NCBI GenBank assembly: GCA_934565415.1
Contig: CAKTHQ010000003.1
Span: 1-64,000, forward strand
From: an uncultured Oscillospiraceae bacterium
GTDB lineage: Bacteria > Bacillota > Clostridia > Oscillospirales > Oscillospiraceae
DNA length: 64,000 nt
Reading direction: 5' to 3'
Both the position numbers and the translations under genes were made by a program. The notes below the pieces were generated by a model. The model was not told the origin of the DNA, searched no databases, and saw only the letters and a list, made by a program, of their open reading frames with translations. Below are positions 16,102 to 24,920 of this stretch, in pieces; the stretch's first letter is position 1, and every line of letters begins with the position of its first letter.

Positions 16102-16722
16102 ATGAATAATGAATGGATTAGAATTGATCATGCGAGTAAGATAATCAGAGGGAAACACATCCTATCAGATATTGATGTCAGCTTTGAAAAAGGGAAAATT
16201 TACGGAATTGTTGGCGATAACGGTTCCGGAAAGACTATGCTGCTCAGGGCAATTTCGGGAGTGATGCGTTTATCCTCGGGGACGGTTACTTATCAAAAAA
16301 AGAATCCGACTATGGGAATTATCATCGAAAATCCCGGCTTTTTGTTAGACTATTCCGGCCTTGATAACCTGGTTTTCCTTGCAGAAATTCGAAATGTAAT
16401 TTCCAAAAATCAAATCAAACGGGTTATGGTAAGCGTAGGCCTTGATCCCGATGATAAACGAAAAGTAAAAGCGTACTCTCTTGGAATGAAACAGAAGCTG
16501 GCAATCGCACAGGCAATCATGGAAGAACCGGATATGCTGATTCTTGACGAGCCGTTCAGAGGGCTGGATACCAAAAGCCTAGAAAACATAAGAAAGCTGC
16601 TTATGGATTACAATGAGCGCGGAGGAACGGTTTTTCTTACGAGTCACAATGTTGAAGACATTGCTGTGCTTTGCAGCTGTGTTTACAAAATATCAGACGG
16701 TACACTGATACAACACTCGTAA
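16102..16722 (+). CDS. ABC transporter ATP-binding protein
   Basis: 206 residues, a minimal nucleotide-binding domain. Walker A GDNGSGKT (about 38-45), signature SLGMKQKLAIAQ (about 128-139), Walker B MLILDEP, and the switch His in FLTSHN. It energises the two permeases encoded upstream. CGGAGG lies nine bases before the ATG. It resembles ATPases of small peptide/antibiotic exporters (BcrA-like) but lacks the extra C-terminal domain of many of them. Last gene of the AT-rich island; a large terminator follows at 16802. Confidence 0.85.
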   Translation: MNNEWIRIDHASKIIRGKHILSDIDVSFEKGKIYGIVGDNGSGKTMLLRAISGVMRLSSGTVTYQKKNPTMGIIIENPGFLLDYSGLDNLVFLAEIRNVISKNQIKRVMVSVGLDPDDKRKVKAYSLGMKQKLAIAQAIMEEPDMLILDEPFRGLDTKSLENIRKLLMDYNERGGTVFLTSHNVEDIAVLCSCVYKISDGTLIQHS

Positions 16723-16801
16723 CCGGACTATGAGGCATTTCTTCTTCAAAGAGAGAAAAGCACCGCGAACCGGAACATGCGGTTTGGGCCGCATACCAAA
16801 C

Positions 16802-16860
16802 AAAAGGCTCGTACAAACCAAGGACACACCGCCGTCCTGCTGATTTGCACGAGCCTTTTT
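16802..16860. terminator. Bidirectional terminator between convergent units
   Basis: AAAAGGCTCGT (16802-16812) pairs with ACGAGCCTTTT (16849-16859), with an inner AGGAC/GTCCT stem (16821-16838). T tracts occur on both strands, so it can serve the ABC operon and the convergent hydroxy-acid dehydrogenase gene. Confidence 0.8.
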
Positions 16861-16882
16861 GCATGTATTTCCGAGAGGACCC

Positions 16883-17896
16883 TTACACCCTTACGCAGCT
16901 CCGGTCGATTTCGCTGAGGCTGTGGACGCCGCACATCTGCATGGTGTCGGCCAGCTCGTTTTTGAGCTTTTCGGTCAGGGCCACGGCACCCTCCGCACCG
17001 CCGCCATACACGGCGCAGACATAGGGACGGGCAATCACCACGGCCTTGGCACCCAGGGCCAGGGCGCGGAAGATATCGGTGCCGGTGCGGATGCCGCCGT
17101 CTACCAGCACGGGGACCCGGCCCTCTACTGCGGCGACGATTTCAGGAAGGACCTCTGCCGTGGCGGGGCAGCCGTCCAGCACCCGGCCGCCGTGGTTGGA
17201 TACCAGAATGGCATCGGCACCGGCGTCCAGGGACTTGAGGGCACCCTTTACGGTCATCACGCCTTTGACGATGAAGGGCAGACCGGCCATTTCCTTGATT
17301 TCCCGCAGCTGCTCCACGGTCTTGCTGCCGGCGGGAGGATTCATGCCCCGCAGGAAGGGCAGACCGGCGGCGTCCACATCCATGGCCACGGCGAAGGCAC
17401 CGCTATTTTTGACCAGGGCCATCTTTTCTTTGATAAGCTCCAGGTTCCAGGGCTTGACTGTGGGCACGCCCAAGCCGCCAACCTCGCCGATGGCCTTGGT
17501 GGCCTGGACCATTACGTTTGCATCCAGGCCGTCGCCGGTAAAGGCGGCGATGCCGGCCTTGGCGCAGCCGCTGACCAGGGCAGCGTTGTAAGTCTGGTCG
17601 TTATAAAGGTCGCTGTAGTGCATGGTTACGGCGCCTACGGGACCGGCGAACAGGGGGGCCGCAAAGGTCCGGCCAAAGAGGGTAAAGCCGGTATCGGCCT
17701 CGCCGTAGGGGCAGAGGGTATCCATGTTGACCCGGATCCGCTGCCACATCTCATAGTTGCGAATGGCGGTGTCGCCTACGCCTTTGGCGCCGGGGCCGGG
17801 GACTGTATTCCGGCAGGCCAGACCATTGCACACAGGGCAGGCCTTGCAAGCGCCCATATTGCCCCGGGCAGCTGCCATGACTTCATTATAGTTCAT
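16883..17896 (-). CDS. FMN-dependent alpha-hydroxy-acid dehydrogenase (LldD family)
   Basis: 337 residues, TIM-barrel family of lactate/glycolate oxidases that oxidise 2-hydroxy acids to keto acids with FMN. The C-terminal active-site and FMN region is clear: FIVKGVMT (Lys), VSNHGGRVLDG (catalytic His and Arg), VLVDGGIRTGTDIF and VIARPYV. The N-terminus contains CKACPVCNGLAC within the first 30 residues, an extra Cys cluster (CX2CX2CX4C) not found in classical LldD. It could bind an Fe-S centre or a metal. The gene stands alone on the minus strand; substrate and electron acceptor are unknown. It is shorter than lactate oxidases (about 370). Confidence 0.82.
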   Translation of the reverse strand: MNYNEVMAAARGNMGACKACPVCNGLACRNTVPGPGAKGVGDTAIRNYEMWQRIRVNMDTLCPYGEADTGFTLFGRTFAAPLFAGPVGAVTMHYSDLYNDQTYNAALVSGCAKAGIAAFTGDGLDANVMVQATKAIGEVGGLGVPTVKPWNLELIKEKMALVKNSGAFAVAMDVDAAGLPFLRGMNPPAGSKTVEQLREIKEMAGLPFIVKGVMTVKGALKSLDAGADAILVSNHGGRVLDGCPATAEVLPEIVAAVEGRVPVLVDGGIRTGTDIFRALALGAKAVVIARPYVCAVYGGGAEGAVALTEKLKNELADTMQMCGVHSLSEIDRSCVRV

Positions 17897-17990
17897 TGGG
17901 AAAGCACCATCCTTTCTGTATTGAGACTACTATACCATATTTTTGTGCAAATGTATACTGCCTCAAAAAGAAAAAGAACAGGTTTTCCGG

Positions 17991-18028
17991 AAAGGGGACC
18001 GCTGCAAAACAAATTTTGCAGCAGCCCC
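17991..18028 (-). terminator. Terminator of the M23 gene, repeated-type hairpin
   Basis: On the minus strand GGGGCTGCTGC pairs through 11-12 positions with GCAGCGGTCCCC (span 18028-17994) and is followed by TTT. Nearly the same stem with a different loop occurs after metG (39112-39144), which suggests a dispersed terminator family. Confidence 0.6.
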
Positions 18029-18043
18029 GGCTTTTATGTATCT

Positions 18044-18069
18044 GCCCCGGGCTGTGCGCACCGGGGCAT
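18044..18069. terminator. Second hairpin between the hydroxy-acid dehydrogenase and M23 genes
   Basis: TGCCCCGG (18044-18051) and CCGGGGCA (18061-18068) flank GCTGTGCGC. The T tract lies on the plus-strand side, so its direction points against antisense transcription; on the minus strand it only backs up the hairpin at 17994. Confidence 0.55.
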
Positions 18070-18072
18070 TTT

Positions 18073-18747
18073 TTATCCGAGGCTTAAAAATTCTGCCGGG
18101 TCCATGGGGGTATCCTGGTGTGTTACGGAGAAGTGGACATGGGGGCCAAGGGCGGTTTCCGTCAGGGCGGTGGTCCCAACGTAGCCGATGGTCTGCCCCA
18201 AGGATACCGTTTCCCCCTGCTTGACGGGAACCTCGGTGCCCAGGCACTGGTAAGCGGTTTCGTAACCGCCCCGGTGGCGCAGAAGTACGGTGGTGCCCAT
18301 CCGGTCATCCTCCCGGACGGAAACCACGGTGCCGTCCGCGGCGGCACAGACGGGGTCCCCCTCTTCTCCCGGGTAGTCCACTCCGTTGTGGACCCGCCAA
18401 TCCCGGGTGGTTTCGTTATAGCTCAGGGCTTCCATAGAGTAGGAATTGGTGCCGTCGCCCTCCACGGGGGCGGCAGTTTTCAGGGGCTCCGGTTCCGTCT
18501 CTCCGGGAACAGAGGAGGGGGCGGGAACGCCGATTTCCTCCGGGGCCTCCGTGGCCAGAGCCTCTACGGTTTTGGTTTCCTCGGAGGACCGGACCGTGGG
18601 CTCCGTTTCCATTAAGGACGGCTTGTCCGGCTCTTTGACCTGTTTTGGGCGGGTTACATAGCTTGTGATCCCGATTGCGGCGGCGCAGAGGATCAGGGCT
18701 ATGTAGTAGCCCTTTCCGCTTTTGCCGTTTTGTTTTTCATTGCGCAT
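18073..18747 (-). CDS. Membrane-anchored M23 (LytM/SpoIIQ-like) peptidase
   Basis: 224 residues: short basic N-terminus, one membrane span (about 14-31), a Pro/Glu/Thr-rich linker (35-100) and a LytM domain with the full zinc-site set: His120 and Asp124 in VHNGVDYPG, and His203 and His205 in GPHVHFSV. It would cleave peptidoglycan cross-bridges on the outer face of the membrane. The segment YSMEALSYNETTRDWRVHNGVD just before the domain resembles clostridial SpoIIQ, the forespore partner of SpoIIIAH, so a sporulation role is plausible, but no other sporulation gene is adjacent. CGGAGGTG sits eight bases before the ATG. Confidence 0.8.
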   Translation of the reverse strand: MRNEKQNGKSGKGYYIALILCAAAIGITSYVTRPKQVKEPDKPSLMETEPTVRSSEETKTVEALATEAPEEIGVPAPSSVPGETEPEPLKTAAPVEGDGTNSYSMEALSYNETTRDWRVHNGVDYPGEEGDPVCAAADGTVVSVREDDRMGTTVLLRHRGGYETAYQCLGTEVPVKQGETVSLGQTIGYVGTTALTETALGPHVHFSVTHQDTPMDPAEFLSLG

Positions 18748-18856
18748 TGTTTAGCACCTCCGAAGCCCAGTATTGCCAGAATTTTCCCAATATAATCCGG
18801 AATCCAAAGGAAATTTTTGTGCAGAAATTTTTACTTTCCCAAGGCGAAAATTTTAT

Positions 18857-18884
18857 TTGACAATGGGGAAAAATGCGATATAGT
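18857..18884 (+). promoter_or_regulatory. Sigma-A promoter of potABCD
   Basis: TTGACA (18857-18862) and TATAGT (18879-18884) with a 16-base spacer. The leader to the potA ATG is about 88 bases. Confidence 0.75.
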
Positions 18885-18919
18885 AATACTGTTATTTTTC
18901 GACGCAAATCGGGAAAAAC

Positions 18920-18950
18920 CGGCACCTGGGTCACCCTCCTTTTGGTGCCG
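18920..18950 (+). promoter_or_regulatory. Leader hairpin upstream of potA
   Basis: CGGCACC (18920-18926) pairs with GGTGCCG (18944-18950) in the 5' leader, followed by ATTCTTTAC. It may be a weak attenuator or an mRNA-stabilising stem; no known riboswitch consensus was seen. Confidence 0.35.
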
Positions 18951-18978
18951 ATTCTTTACAAAGAAACGGGGGAGGATA

Positions 18979-20100
18979 ATGTCCAAAGAACTCATCAGGC
19001 TCCGGGATCTTACCATGGAGTTCGACGGGGAGCGCATTCTCGACGGCATCAATCTTTACATCAACGATCACGAATTTTTAACCTTGCTGGGCCCCTCCGG
19101 CTGCGGCAAAACCACCACCCTGCGGATCATAGGCGGCTTTTTAACGCCTACCTCCGGCACGGTGACCTTCGACGGGAAAACGATCAACGATGTTCCGCCT
19201 TATAAGCGGCAGATCAATACGGTCTTCCAGCGGTATGCGTTGTTCCCCCACCTGGATGTGTACGACAATGTGGCCTTTGGCCTGAAGATCAATAAGGTCC
19301 CTAAGGACGAGATCGATACACGGGTGCGGGAAATGCTGGAGATCGTCAGTCTCAAAGGTTATGAAAACCGGCGAATAGACGCCCTATCCGGCGGCCAGCA
19401 GCAGCGTGTGGCCATTGCCCGCGCACTGGTGAACCGCCCCAAGGTATTGCTTCTGGATGAGCCTCTGGGTGCCCTGGATCTTCGCTTGCGCAAGGATATG
19501 CAGAACGAGCTGAAACGGATCCAGCAGGCTATGGGCATTACCTTCATTTATGTAACCCACGATCAGGAAGAGGCCCTTTCCATGTCCGATACCATTGTGG
19601 TTATGGACAAAGGCCGCATCCAGCAGATCGGGCGGCCCGAAGATATTTATAACGAGCCGAAAAACGCCTTCGTGGCGGACTTTATCGGCGAAAGCAACAT
19701 TCTGGACGGAACCATGCTGGAGGACTACAAGGTGAAATTCTTTGACCGGGTATTCCAGTGCGTGGACAAGGGCTTTGAGCCGAACGAGCCTGTAGATGTG
19801 GTCATCCGCCCTGAGGACATCGATATTGTCCCGGCAAACGAGGGCCATCTGGTGGGCAAGGTTACCGGCATCACCTTTAAGGGCCTGAACTACGACATCA
19901 TTGTGGAATTCAAGGGCTTCAAGTGGCTGATCCAGACCACGGATTATCACGGCGTCGGCGAGACCATCGGCATTCGGCTCAACCCGGAGGACATTCACAT
20001 CATGCACAAGAGCGAATACTCCGGTATGTTTGGCGACTACAGCTCCTACTCTGCCGAGTACGACGAGCTGACGGAGGATGCCGGGAATGAAGAAGACTAA
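18979..20100 (+). CDS. potA: Spermidine/putrescine ABC transporter ATP-binding protein
   Basis: 373 residues. Walker [10 protein letters not shown] (about 37-45), Q-loop in [13 protein letters not shown], signature [15 protein letters not shown], Walker [13 protein letters not shown], and switch His in [11 protein letters not shown]-terminal TOBE/OB region (about 240-350) is normal for PotA. The start at 18979 follows GGGGGAGG directly; in-frame starts further up (from 18817) would run through the promoter region and are rejected. Its last 14 bases overlap potB. With potB, potC and potD it imports polyamines. Confidence 0.95.
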   Translation: MSKELIRLRDLTMEFDGERILDGINLYINDHEFLTLLGPSGCGKTTTLRIIGGFLTPTSGTVTFDGKTINDVPPYKRQINTVFQRYALFPHLDVYDNVAFGLKINKVPKDEIDTRVREMLEIVSLKGYENRRIDALSGGQQQRVAIARALVNRPKVLLLDEPLGALDLRLRKDMQNELKRIQQAMGITFIYVTHDQEEALSMSDTIVVMDKGRIQQIGRPEDIYNEPKNAFVADFIGESNILDGTMLEDYKVKFFDRVFQCVDKGFEPNEPVDVVIRPEDIDIVPANEGHLVGKVTGITFKGLNYDIIVEFKGFKWLIQTTDYHGVGETIGIRLNPEDIHIMHKSEYSGMFGDYSSYSAEYDELTEDAGNEED

Positions 20101-20905
20101 GTCCGTTCTCCTGAGTACCCCATACCTGATCTGGATGGTGGTGTTTACCCTGGTGCCCCTGGGTGTGGTGGCCTATTACGCCCTGACGGACCCGGCCACC
20201 GGTGCCTTTACCCTGGGCAATGTGAAAGACCTGGGGATGTATCTGCCGGTGCTGTGGAAGTCCATTGCCTATTCCCTGGTGTCTGCCCTTATCTGCCTGG
20301 TGCTGGGCTACCCCGTGGCCTATTATATTGCCCACTGCAGCGAGACGGCCCAGAAGTTCCTGTATATGCTGGTGATGCTGCCCATGTGCATGAGCTTTTT
20401 GCTCCGGACCCTGGCCTGGGTGGGGCTGCTGCAGGATACCGGCATTATCAATACCCTGCTTTCCAAAATCGGCCTTCCCAGTTTGAAGCTGATCCGTACC
20501 CCGGCGGCGGTGGTATTGGGCATGGTGTATAACTACCTGCCCTATATGATTTTGCCCTTGTACGCTACCATTATGAAGATCGACCGTCGGCTTATTGAGG
20601 CGGCGGAGGATTTGGGCTGCACCCCGGTGCAGGTATTTACCAAGGTGGTGTTTCCCCTGAGTATGCCCGGCATTCTCTCCGGCATGACCATGGTGTTTGT
20701 CCCGGCGGTATCCACCTTCTACATCTCCCAGAAGCTGGGCGGCACGGATACGGTGCTGATTGGCGACGTTATCGAGCGGCAGTTCAAGCAGGGCAACAAC
20801 CCCAACCTGGGTGCCGCCCTGAGCCTGGTGCTGATGCTTCTGGTGTTTGTATGCACCGGCATTATGAACCGCTTCGGCGGGGATGAGGAGGAAGTGGTGG
20901 TATGA
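20087..20905 (+). CDS. potB: Spermidine/putrescine ABC transporter permease PotB
   Basis: 272 residues with six membrane spans and the binding-protein-dependent permease loop [26 protein letters not shown] (EAA motif) near residues 170-195, which contacts PotA. ATG 20087 has ACGGAGGA at 20071-20078 upstream; an in-frame ATG at 20078 overlaps that ribosome site. It overlaps potA at the start and potC by four bases at the end. Confidence 0.93.
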   Translation: MKKTKSVLLSTPYLIWMVVFTLVPLGVVAYYALTDPATGAFTLGNVKDLGMYLPVLWKSIAYSLVSALICLVLGYPVAYYIAHCSETAQKFLYMLVMLPMCMSFLLRTLAWVGLLQDTGIINTLLSKIGLPSLKLIRTPAAVVLGMVYNYLPYMILPLYATIMKIDRRLIEAAEDLGCTPVQVFTKVVFPLSMPGILSGMTMVFVPAVSTFYISQKLGGTDTVLIGDVIERQFKQGNNPNLGAALSLVLMLLVFVCTGIMNRFGGDEEEVVV

Positions 20906-21714
20906 AACGAGCCAATAAGATCATCACGATTCTGATTTTTATTTTCCTCTATATCCCAATGGCTGTGCTGGTGGTGGCCTCCTTCAATACGGGCAAGGAC
21001 ATTACGGAGTTTTCCGGCTTTACCCTGCGGCAGTATCAGCGGCTTTTCCAGGACCGGAGCTTACTAAAGCTTTTGGGCAATTCTCTGATTGTGTCCATTC
21101 TGGCCAGCTTTATTGCCACGGTGTTTGGCACCCTGTCCGCTGTGGGCATCAATAACCTGAACCCCAAGCTCCGCAAGGTGGCTATGACCCTGACGGACAT
21201 CCCCATGACCAACCCGGATATCGTCACCGGCGTCAGCCTGTCTTTGCTCTTTGTGTTTGTAGGCACCAGACTGCTGGGCCAGCGCAACAGCCTGACCTTC
21301 TGGACCCTGCTCATTGCCCACATCACCTTTAACCTGCCCTATGTCATTTTGAATGTCATGCCCAAGCTCAAGCAGATGGATGCCTCCCTGACGGACGCGG
21401 CCATGGACCTGGGCTGCACGCCCCTGCAGGCTTTCTTCCGGGTAACGCTGCATGAAATTATGCCCGGCGTGGTGTCCGGGGCCATTATGGCCTTTACCAT
21501 GAGCCTGGACGACTTTGTCATCAGCTACTTTGTGACGGGCCTGGATTTTATCACTCTGCCTGTGGAAATCTATTCCTACACGAAAAAGCCCATTCAGCCC
21601 AAAATTTACGCCATGTTTACGCTTTTGTTCCTATTGATCTTTGCACTGATGACCGCTATGAACCTCATCCAGTTGGCCGGGGACAAGAAAAGAAAAGCCG
21701 CCCGGGGAAAATAA
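20902..21714 (+). CDS. potC: Spermidine/putrescine ABC transporter permease PotC
   Basis: 270 residues with six membrane spans and the EAA-type loop DAAMDLGCTPLQAFFRVTLHEIMPGV near residue 170. Partner of PotB in the membrane channel. Starts within the potB stop (ATGA overlap). An 85-base gap containing GGGGCGGTTGCCAGCTGCCCGC (palindromic) separates it from potD; this could tune potD dosage. Confidence 0.93.
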   Translation: MKRANKIITILIFIFLYIPMAVLVVASFNTGKDITEFSGFTLRQYQRLFQDRSLLKLLGNSLIVSILASFIATVFGTLSAVGINNLNPKLRKVAMTLTDIPMTNPDIVTGVSLSLLFVFVGTRLLGQRNSLTFWTLLIAHITFNLPYVILNVMPKLKQMDASLTDAAMDLGCTPLQAFFRVTLHEIMPGVVSGAIMAFTMSLDDFVISYFVTGLDFITLPVEIYSYTKKPIQPKIYAMFTLLFLLIFALMTAMNLIQLAGDKKRKAARGK

Positions 21715-21799
21715 ACCAAATCGTAGGGGCGGTTGCCAGCTGCCCGCGGGATTTAGTACCATTCAATGATTTGTTTTTGAAATAAGGAGAAAAGAAGAT

Positions 21800-22870
21800 A
21801 TGAAAAAGTTTATTTCCGCCTTGCTTGTTGTGTGCCTCGCCGTGAGTCTGTTCTCCGGCTGCGGCAAGAAGGAAGATACCACCACCATCTATGTGTACAA
21901 CTGGGGCCAGTACATCGCCGAGGGCGACGACGACTCCATTGATGTGATTGCCGAATTCGAGAAGAAGTACCCCAACATCAAGGTAGAGTACTCCACCTTC
22001 GATTCCAACGAGACCATGTACGCCAAGCTGAAAAACGGCGGCATTACCGTAGATGTGGTGTTCCCCTCCGACTATATGATCGGCCGGATGCGGCAGGAGA
22101 ATATGCTCCAGGAGCTGAACTATGACAATATCCCCAATGCCAAGTATATTGACGAGGCTTACCGGGGGATGGCCTTCGACCCGGAGGACAAGTACTCCGT
22201 TCCATACACCTGGGGCACCGTGGGCATTATCTACAACAGCAAGTTCGTAGACGAGGCCGATGTTACCGGCTGGGAGCTGCTGTGGAACGAGAAGTATGCC
22301 GGTAAGATTCTGATGTTCGATAACTCCCGGGATGCCTTCGGTATCGCCCAGTACCTGCTGGGCTACAGCGTAAATACTACCGATTCCGCCGAGCTCCAGG
22401 CCTGCGCTGATAAGCTGGCCCAGCAGAAGCCCGTGGTCCAGCAGTATGTTATGGACCAGATTTTCGATGCCATGGAAAACGAGGAGGCCTATATCGCCCC
22501 CTACTACGCCGGTGACTACCTGACCATGGTAGAGGAGAATCCGGACCTCCGGTTCTACCGTCCTGAGGACCAGGGCTTTAACCTGTTCGTGGATGGCATC
22601 TGCATCCCCACCTGCGCCAAGGAGAAGGAGGCCGCCGAGACCTTCATCAACTTCCTGCTGGAACCGGAAATTTGCGCCCAGAACCTGGACTTCCTGGGTT
22701 ACAGTGTTCCCGAAAGCGAAGCCAAGCAGTATCTGGACGAGGAGCTGGTAGCAAACGATGTTGCCTACCCCAGCCAGGAGCAGCTGCGCAACGCCTCCTC
22801 CTTTGATTTCCTCCCCGAGGAAACCTCCCGGGAGATGGAGAGTCTGTTCATGACCGTGAGAAACGGCTAA
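21800..22870 (+). CDS. potD: Polyamine-binding lipoprotein PotD
   Basis: 356 residues. Lipoprotein signal peptide with lipobox LFSGC and acylated Cys at residue 20-21. The mature part is a type 2 periplasmic-binding fold starting TIYVYNWGQYI, the characteristic PotD/PotF opening in which Trp and Tyr help bind the polyamine. Further conserved pieces are VVFPSDYMIGRM and SVPYTWGTVGIIYN. In a Gram-positive cell it is tethered outside the membrane and delivers spermidine or putrescine to PotBC. It ends 10 bases before a terminator. Confidence 0.94.
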   Translation: MKKFISALLVVCLAVSLFSGCGKKEDTTTIYVYNWGQYIAEGDDDSIDVIAEFEKKYPNIKVEYSTFDSNETMYAKLKNGGITVDVVFPSDYMIGRMRQENMLQELNYDNIPNAKYIDEAYRGMAFDPEDKYSVPYTWGTVGIIYNSKFVDEADVTGWELLWNEKYAGKILMFDNSRDAFGIAQYLLGYSVNTTDSAELQACADKLAQQKPVVQQYVMDQIFDAMENEEAYIAPYYAGDYLTMVEENPDLRFYRPEDQGFNLFVDGICIPTCAKEKEAAETFINFLLEPEICAQNLDFLGYSVPESEAKQYLDEELVANDVAYPSQEQLRNASSFDFLPEETSREMESLFMTVRNG

Positions 22871-22880
22871 AAGCAAAGAA

Positions 22881-22905
22881 AGGAGGCCCCAGGGCCTCCT
22901 TTTTG
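22881..22905 (+). terminator. Rho-independent terminator after potD
   Basis: AGGAGGCC and GGCCTCCT (22881-22900) with loop CCAG, followed by TTTTT. Confidence 0.85.
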
Positions 22906-22924
22906 GTTAAGAAGGAGCACAGAG

Positions 22925-23329
22925 ATGGACCCCAAATACAAAGCCATTCTTCATACCCCCTGGCCCCAGCCGGAAGAGGGGAGCAGGATGTCCATGAACG
23001 ACCGGGCAGCCCAGTTTGCGCCCTTTGCGGCGCTGACAGGCTACGACGGCGTCATCCGGGAGGCCGGACGGCTGACCCAAAGCCAAGTGTTTCTGACGGA
23101 GGAAAGCCTGCAAAGCATGAACGAGACTCTGAACCGATTACAGCGGGACATTGCCCAAAAGCCCTGGGTCAGAATGACGGTGTACTACGACGATGAACGA
23201 AAGGCCGGGGGCCGCTTCCAAAAGGTGGAGGGGAATCTGAAAAAGATCGACACCTACGAGGGGGGGCTGATCCTGACGGACGGCAGGGAAATACCATTTT
23301 TCCGAATTGTGGAAATTGAATATGAATAG
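22925..23329 (+). CDS. YolD-like small protein
   Basis: 134 residues. The N-terminal part MSMNDRAAQFAPFAALTGYDG, with a following helix, matches the pattern of short clostridial YolD-like proteins that often sit near Y-family DNA polymerases. Here no polymerase is adjacent. The C-terminal half (about 75-134) looks like a small beta barrel with VTVYY/GLILTDGREIPF strands, as expected for the YolD fold. Function is unknown; a DNA-repair accessory role is suggested only by family association. AGAAGGAGC precedes the ATG. Confidence 0.55.
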   Translation: MDPKYKAILHTPWPQPEEGSRMSMNDRAAQFAPFAALTGYDGVIREAGRLTQSQVFLTEESLQSMNETLNRLQRDIAQKPWVRMTVYYDDERKAGGRFQKVEGNLKKIDTYEGGLILTDGREIPFFRIVEIEYE

Positions 23330-23332
23330 AAA

Positions 23333-23366
23333 AATCCCGGAAGCGGCTGCTTCCGGGATTTTTTTT
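23333..23366. terminator. Bidirectional terminator
   Basis: AATCCCGGAAGC (23333-23344) and GCTTCCGGGATT (23349-23360) form a 12-bp stem with GGCT loop, A tract on one side and T8 on the other. It serves the YolD-like gene and the convergent zinc-ribbon gene. Confidence 0.88.
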
Positions 23367-23375
23367 GAAGATAAA

Positions 23376-23654
23376 TTAGCCGTTGGCACGCATCTGGGCG
23401 AAGCACTCGCTGCAGAACACGGGACGGTCGGACTTGGGCTGGAAGGGCACCTTGGCCTCGCCGCCGCAGCGTGCGCAGGTAGCAGTGAAGAACTCACGGG
23501 GACCACGGGCGTTGTTCTTGCGAGCATCACGGCAGGCCTTGCAGCGCTGGGGCTCATTCTGGAAGCCGCGCTCTGCGTAGAACTCCTGCTCACCGGCGGT
23601 GAACACGAACTCCTTGCCGCAATCTTTGCAAACTAAAGTCTTATCTTCGTACAT
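23376..23654 (-). CDS. Small double zinc-ribbon protein
   Basis: 92 residues from the ATG at 23654 (AGAGAGG eight bases upstream). Three CxxC pairs, CKDCGKEF, CKACRD and CARCGGE, plus a final CSEC, make two zinc-binding ribbons. The N-terminal half, with FVFTAGEQEFYAERGF, is the pattern of the clostridial zinc-ribbon domain family (zf-trcl type). Cold-shock-like or nucleic-acid-binding roles have been proposed for such proteins, but no activity is established here. It has its own consensus promoter and a leader of about 95 bases, so it is probably well expressed. Confidence 0.8.
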   Translation of the reverse strand: MYEDKTLVCKDCGKEFVFTAGEQEFYAERGFQNEPQRCKACRDARKNNARGPREFFTATCARCGGEAKVPFQPKSDRPVFCSECFAQMRANG

Positions 23655-23757
23655 TGGAAATACCTCTCTTCGGTTTTTTGCCCCGTGAAAATCTACCAGG
23701 AATGGTTGTATAACGCAGGGTGAATGAAATACGCGGCGCTCATACACCGCACGTTGA

Positions 23758-23786
23758 ATTATACACGGGGGATGGGGTTTTGTCAA
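23758..23786 (-). promoter_or_regulatory. Consensus promoter of the zinc-ribbon gene
   Basis: On the minus strand TTGACA (23786-23781) and TATAAT (23763-23758) are 17 bases apart, a perfect sigma-A promoter. Confidence 0.85.
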
Positions 23787-23876
23787 TCCTTTATAATAAT
23801 TTTTCTCTGGAAATACAAGATTTATGCAATGTTTCTATAAGCGGAGATTGGAATTTGGTAAAAAACACCATGGAAA

Positions 23877-24914
23877 TCACAAAGAGAAGGAGGCCTGGCC
23901 TTCATAGGGGATATGCAGGTGGTCATAGGCCAGGGGTGTGACGCAGCGCCCACGGGGAGTGCGGGTCAAAAAGCCCAGCTGCATCAGGTAGGGCTCGTAG
24001 ACATCTTCCAGAGTGACGGCCTCTTCGCCGATGGTAGCTGCCAGCGTCTCCAGACCCACGGGGCCCCCGCCGTAGTTGCGGATGATGGCGGTAAGCATCC
24101 GCCGGTCGATAACATCCAGGCCCAGCTTATCCACCTCCAGCCGCTGCAGGGCAATGTCCGCCGCCTGCTTGGTGATGGTGCCGTCCCCCATGACCTGGGC
24201 AAAGTCCCGTACCCGGCGCAAAAACCGGTTGGCAATTCTGGGAGTGCCCCGGCTCCGGGAGGCAATCTCCATGGCCCCTTCCGGCTCAATGGGCATTCCC
24301 AGGATGGCGGCGGACCGGGTGACAATGGCAGCCAGCTCCTCCGGAGTATAGAGCTCCAGCCGCAGGGAAACGCCAAACCGGTCCCGCAGGGGGGCGGAGA
24401 GCTGGCCTGCCCGGGTGGTGGCGCCCACCAGGGTAAACTTTGGCAGGTCCAGCCGGATGGAGTTGGCGCTGGGGCCCTTGCCCACGATGATGTCGATGGC
24501 AAAGTCCTCCATGGCCGGGTACAAAATTTCCTCTACCACCCGGTTCAGACGGTGGATTTCGTCGATGAAGAGAATGTCCCCGGCGTTCAGGTTGGTGAGC
24601 AGGGCTGCCAGGTCCCCGGGCTTTTCGATGGCAGGGCCGGAGGTAATGCGGATGCCGGCCCCCATCTCGTTGGCGATGACCCCGGCCAGAGTGGTTTTGC
24701 CCAGACCCGGGGGGCCGTAGAGCAATACATGATCCAATGGCTCATTGCGCCGCCGGGCGGCCTCAATGTAGACCGACAGATTTCCCTTGGCCTTTTCCTG
24801 GCCGGTGTAGTCGCTGAGAAGCTTGGGCCGCAGGCCTATCTCGGCGGCATCCTGGGGGGTATAGGTAGGCAGGACCAGAGTATCCTCCGGCTCCTGGGAG
24901 AATTCCAGACTCAT
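23877..24914 (-). CDS. ruvB: Holliday junction branch-migration ATPase RuvB
   Basis: 345 residues, normal length. AAA+ motor: Walker [11 protein letters not shown] (about 66-75), Walker B ILFIDEIH, sensor 1 GATTRAG with Arg finger region LRDRFG, and a C-terminal winged helix ending [15 protein letters not shown]. It forms hexameric rings that drive Holliday-junction migration with RuvA. It lies six bases after ruvA on the minus strand. Confidence 0.97.
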   Translation of the reverse strand: MSLEFSQEPEDTLVLPTYTPQDAAEIGLRPKLLSDYTGQEKAKGNLSVYIEAARRRNEPLDHVLLYGPPGLGKTTLAGVIANEMGAGIRITSGPAIEKPGDLAALLTNLNAGDILFIDEIHRLNRVVEEILYPAMEDFAIDIIVGKGPSANSIRLDLPKFTLVGATTRAGQLSAPLRDRFGVSLRLELYTPEELAAIVTRSAAILGMPIEPEGAMEIASRSRGTPRIANRFLRRVRDFAQVMGDGTITKQAADIALQRLEVDKLGLDVIDRRMLTAIIRNYGGGPVGLETLAATIGEEAVTLEDVYEPYLMQLGFLTRTPRGRCVTPLAYDHLHIPYEGQASFSL

Positions 24915-24920
24915 CTTCTA

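Noticed and set aside
16859..18184. 441-codon plus-strand frame opposite the hydroxy-acid dehydrogenase
   Set aside because: Low-complexity His/Gly/Ala product with no motif, and no ribosome site; the minus strand encodes a clear FMN enzyme.
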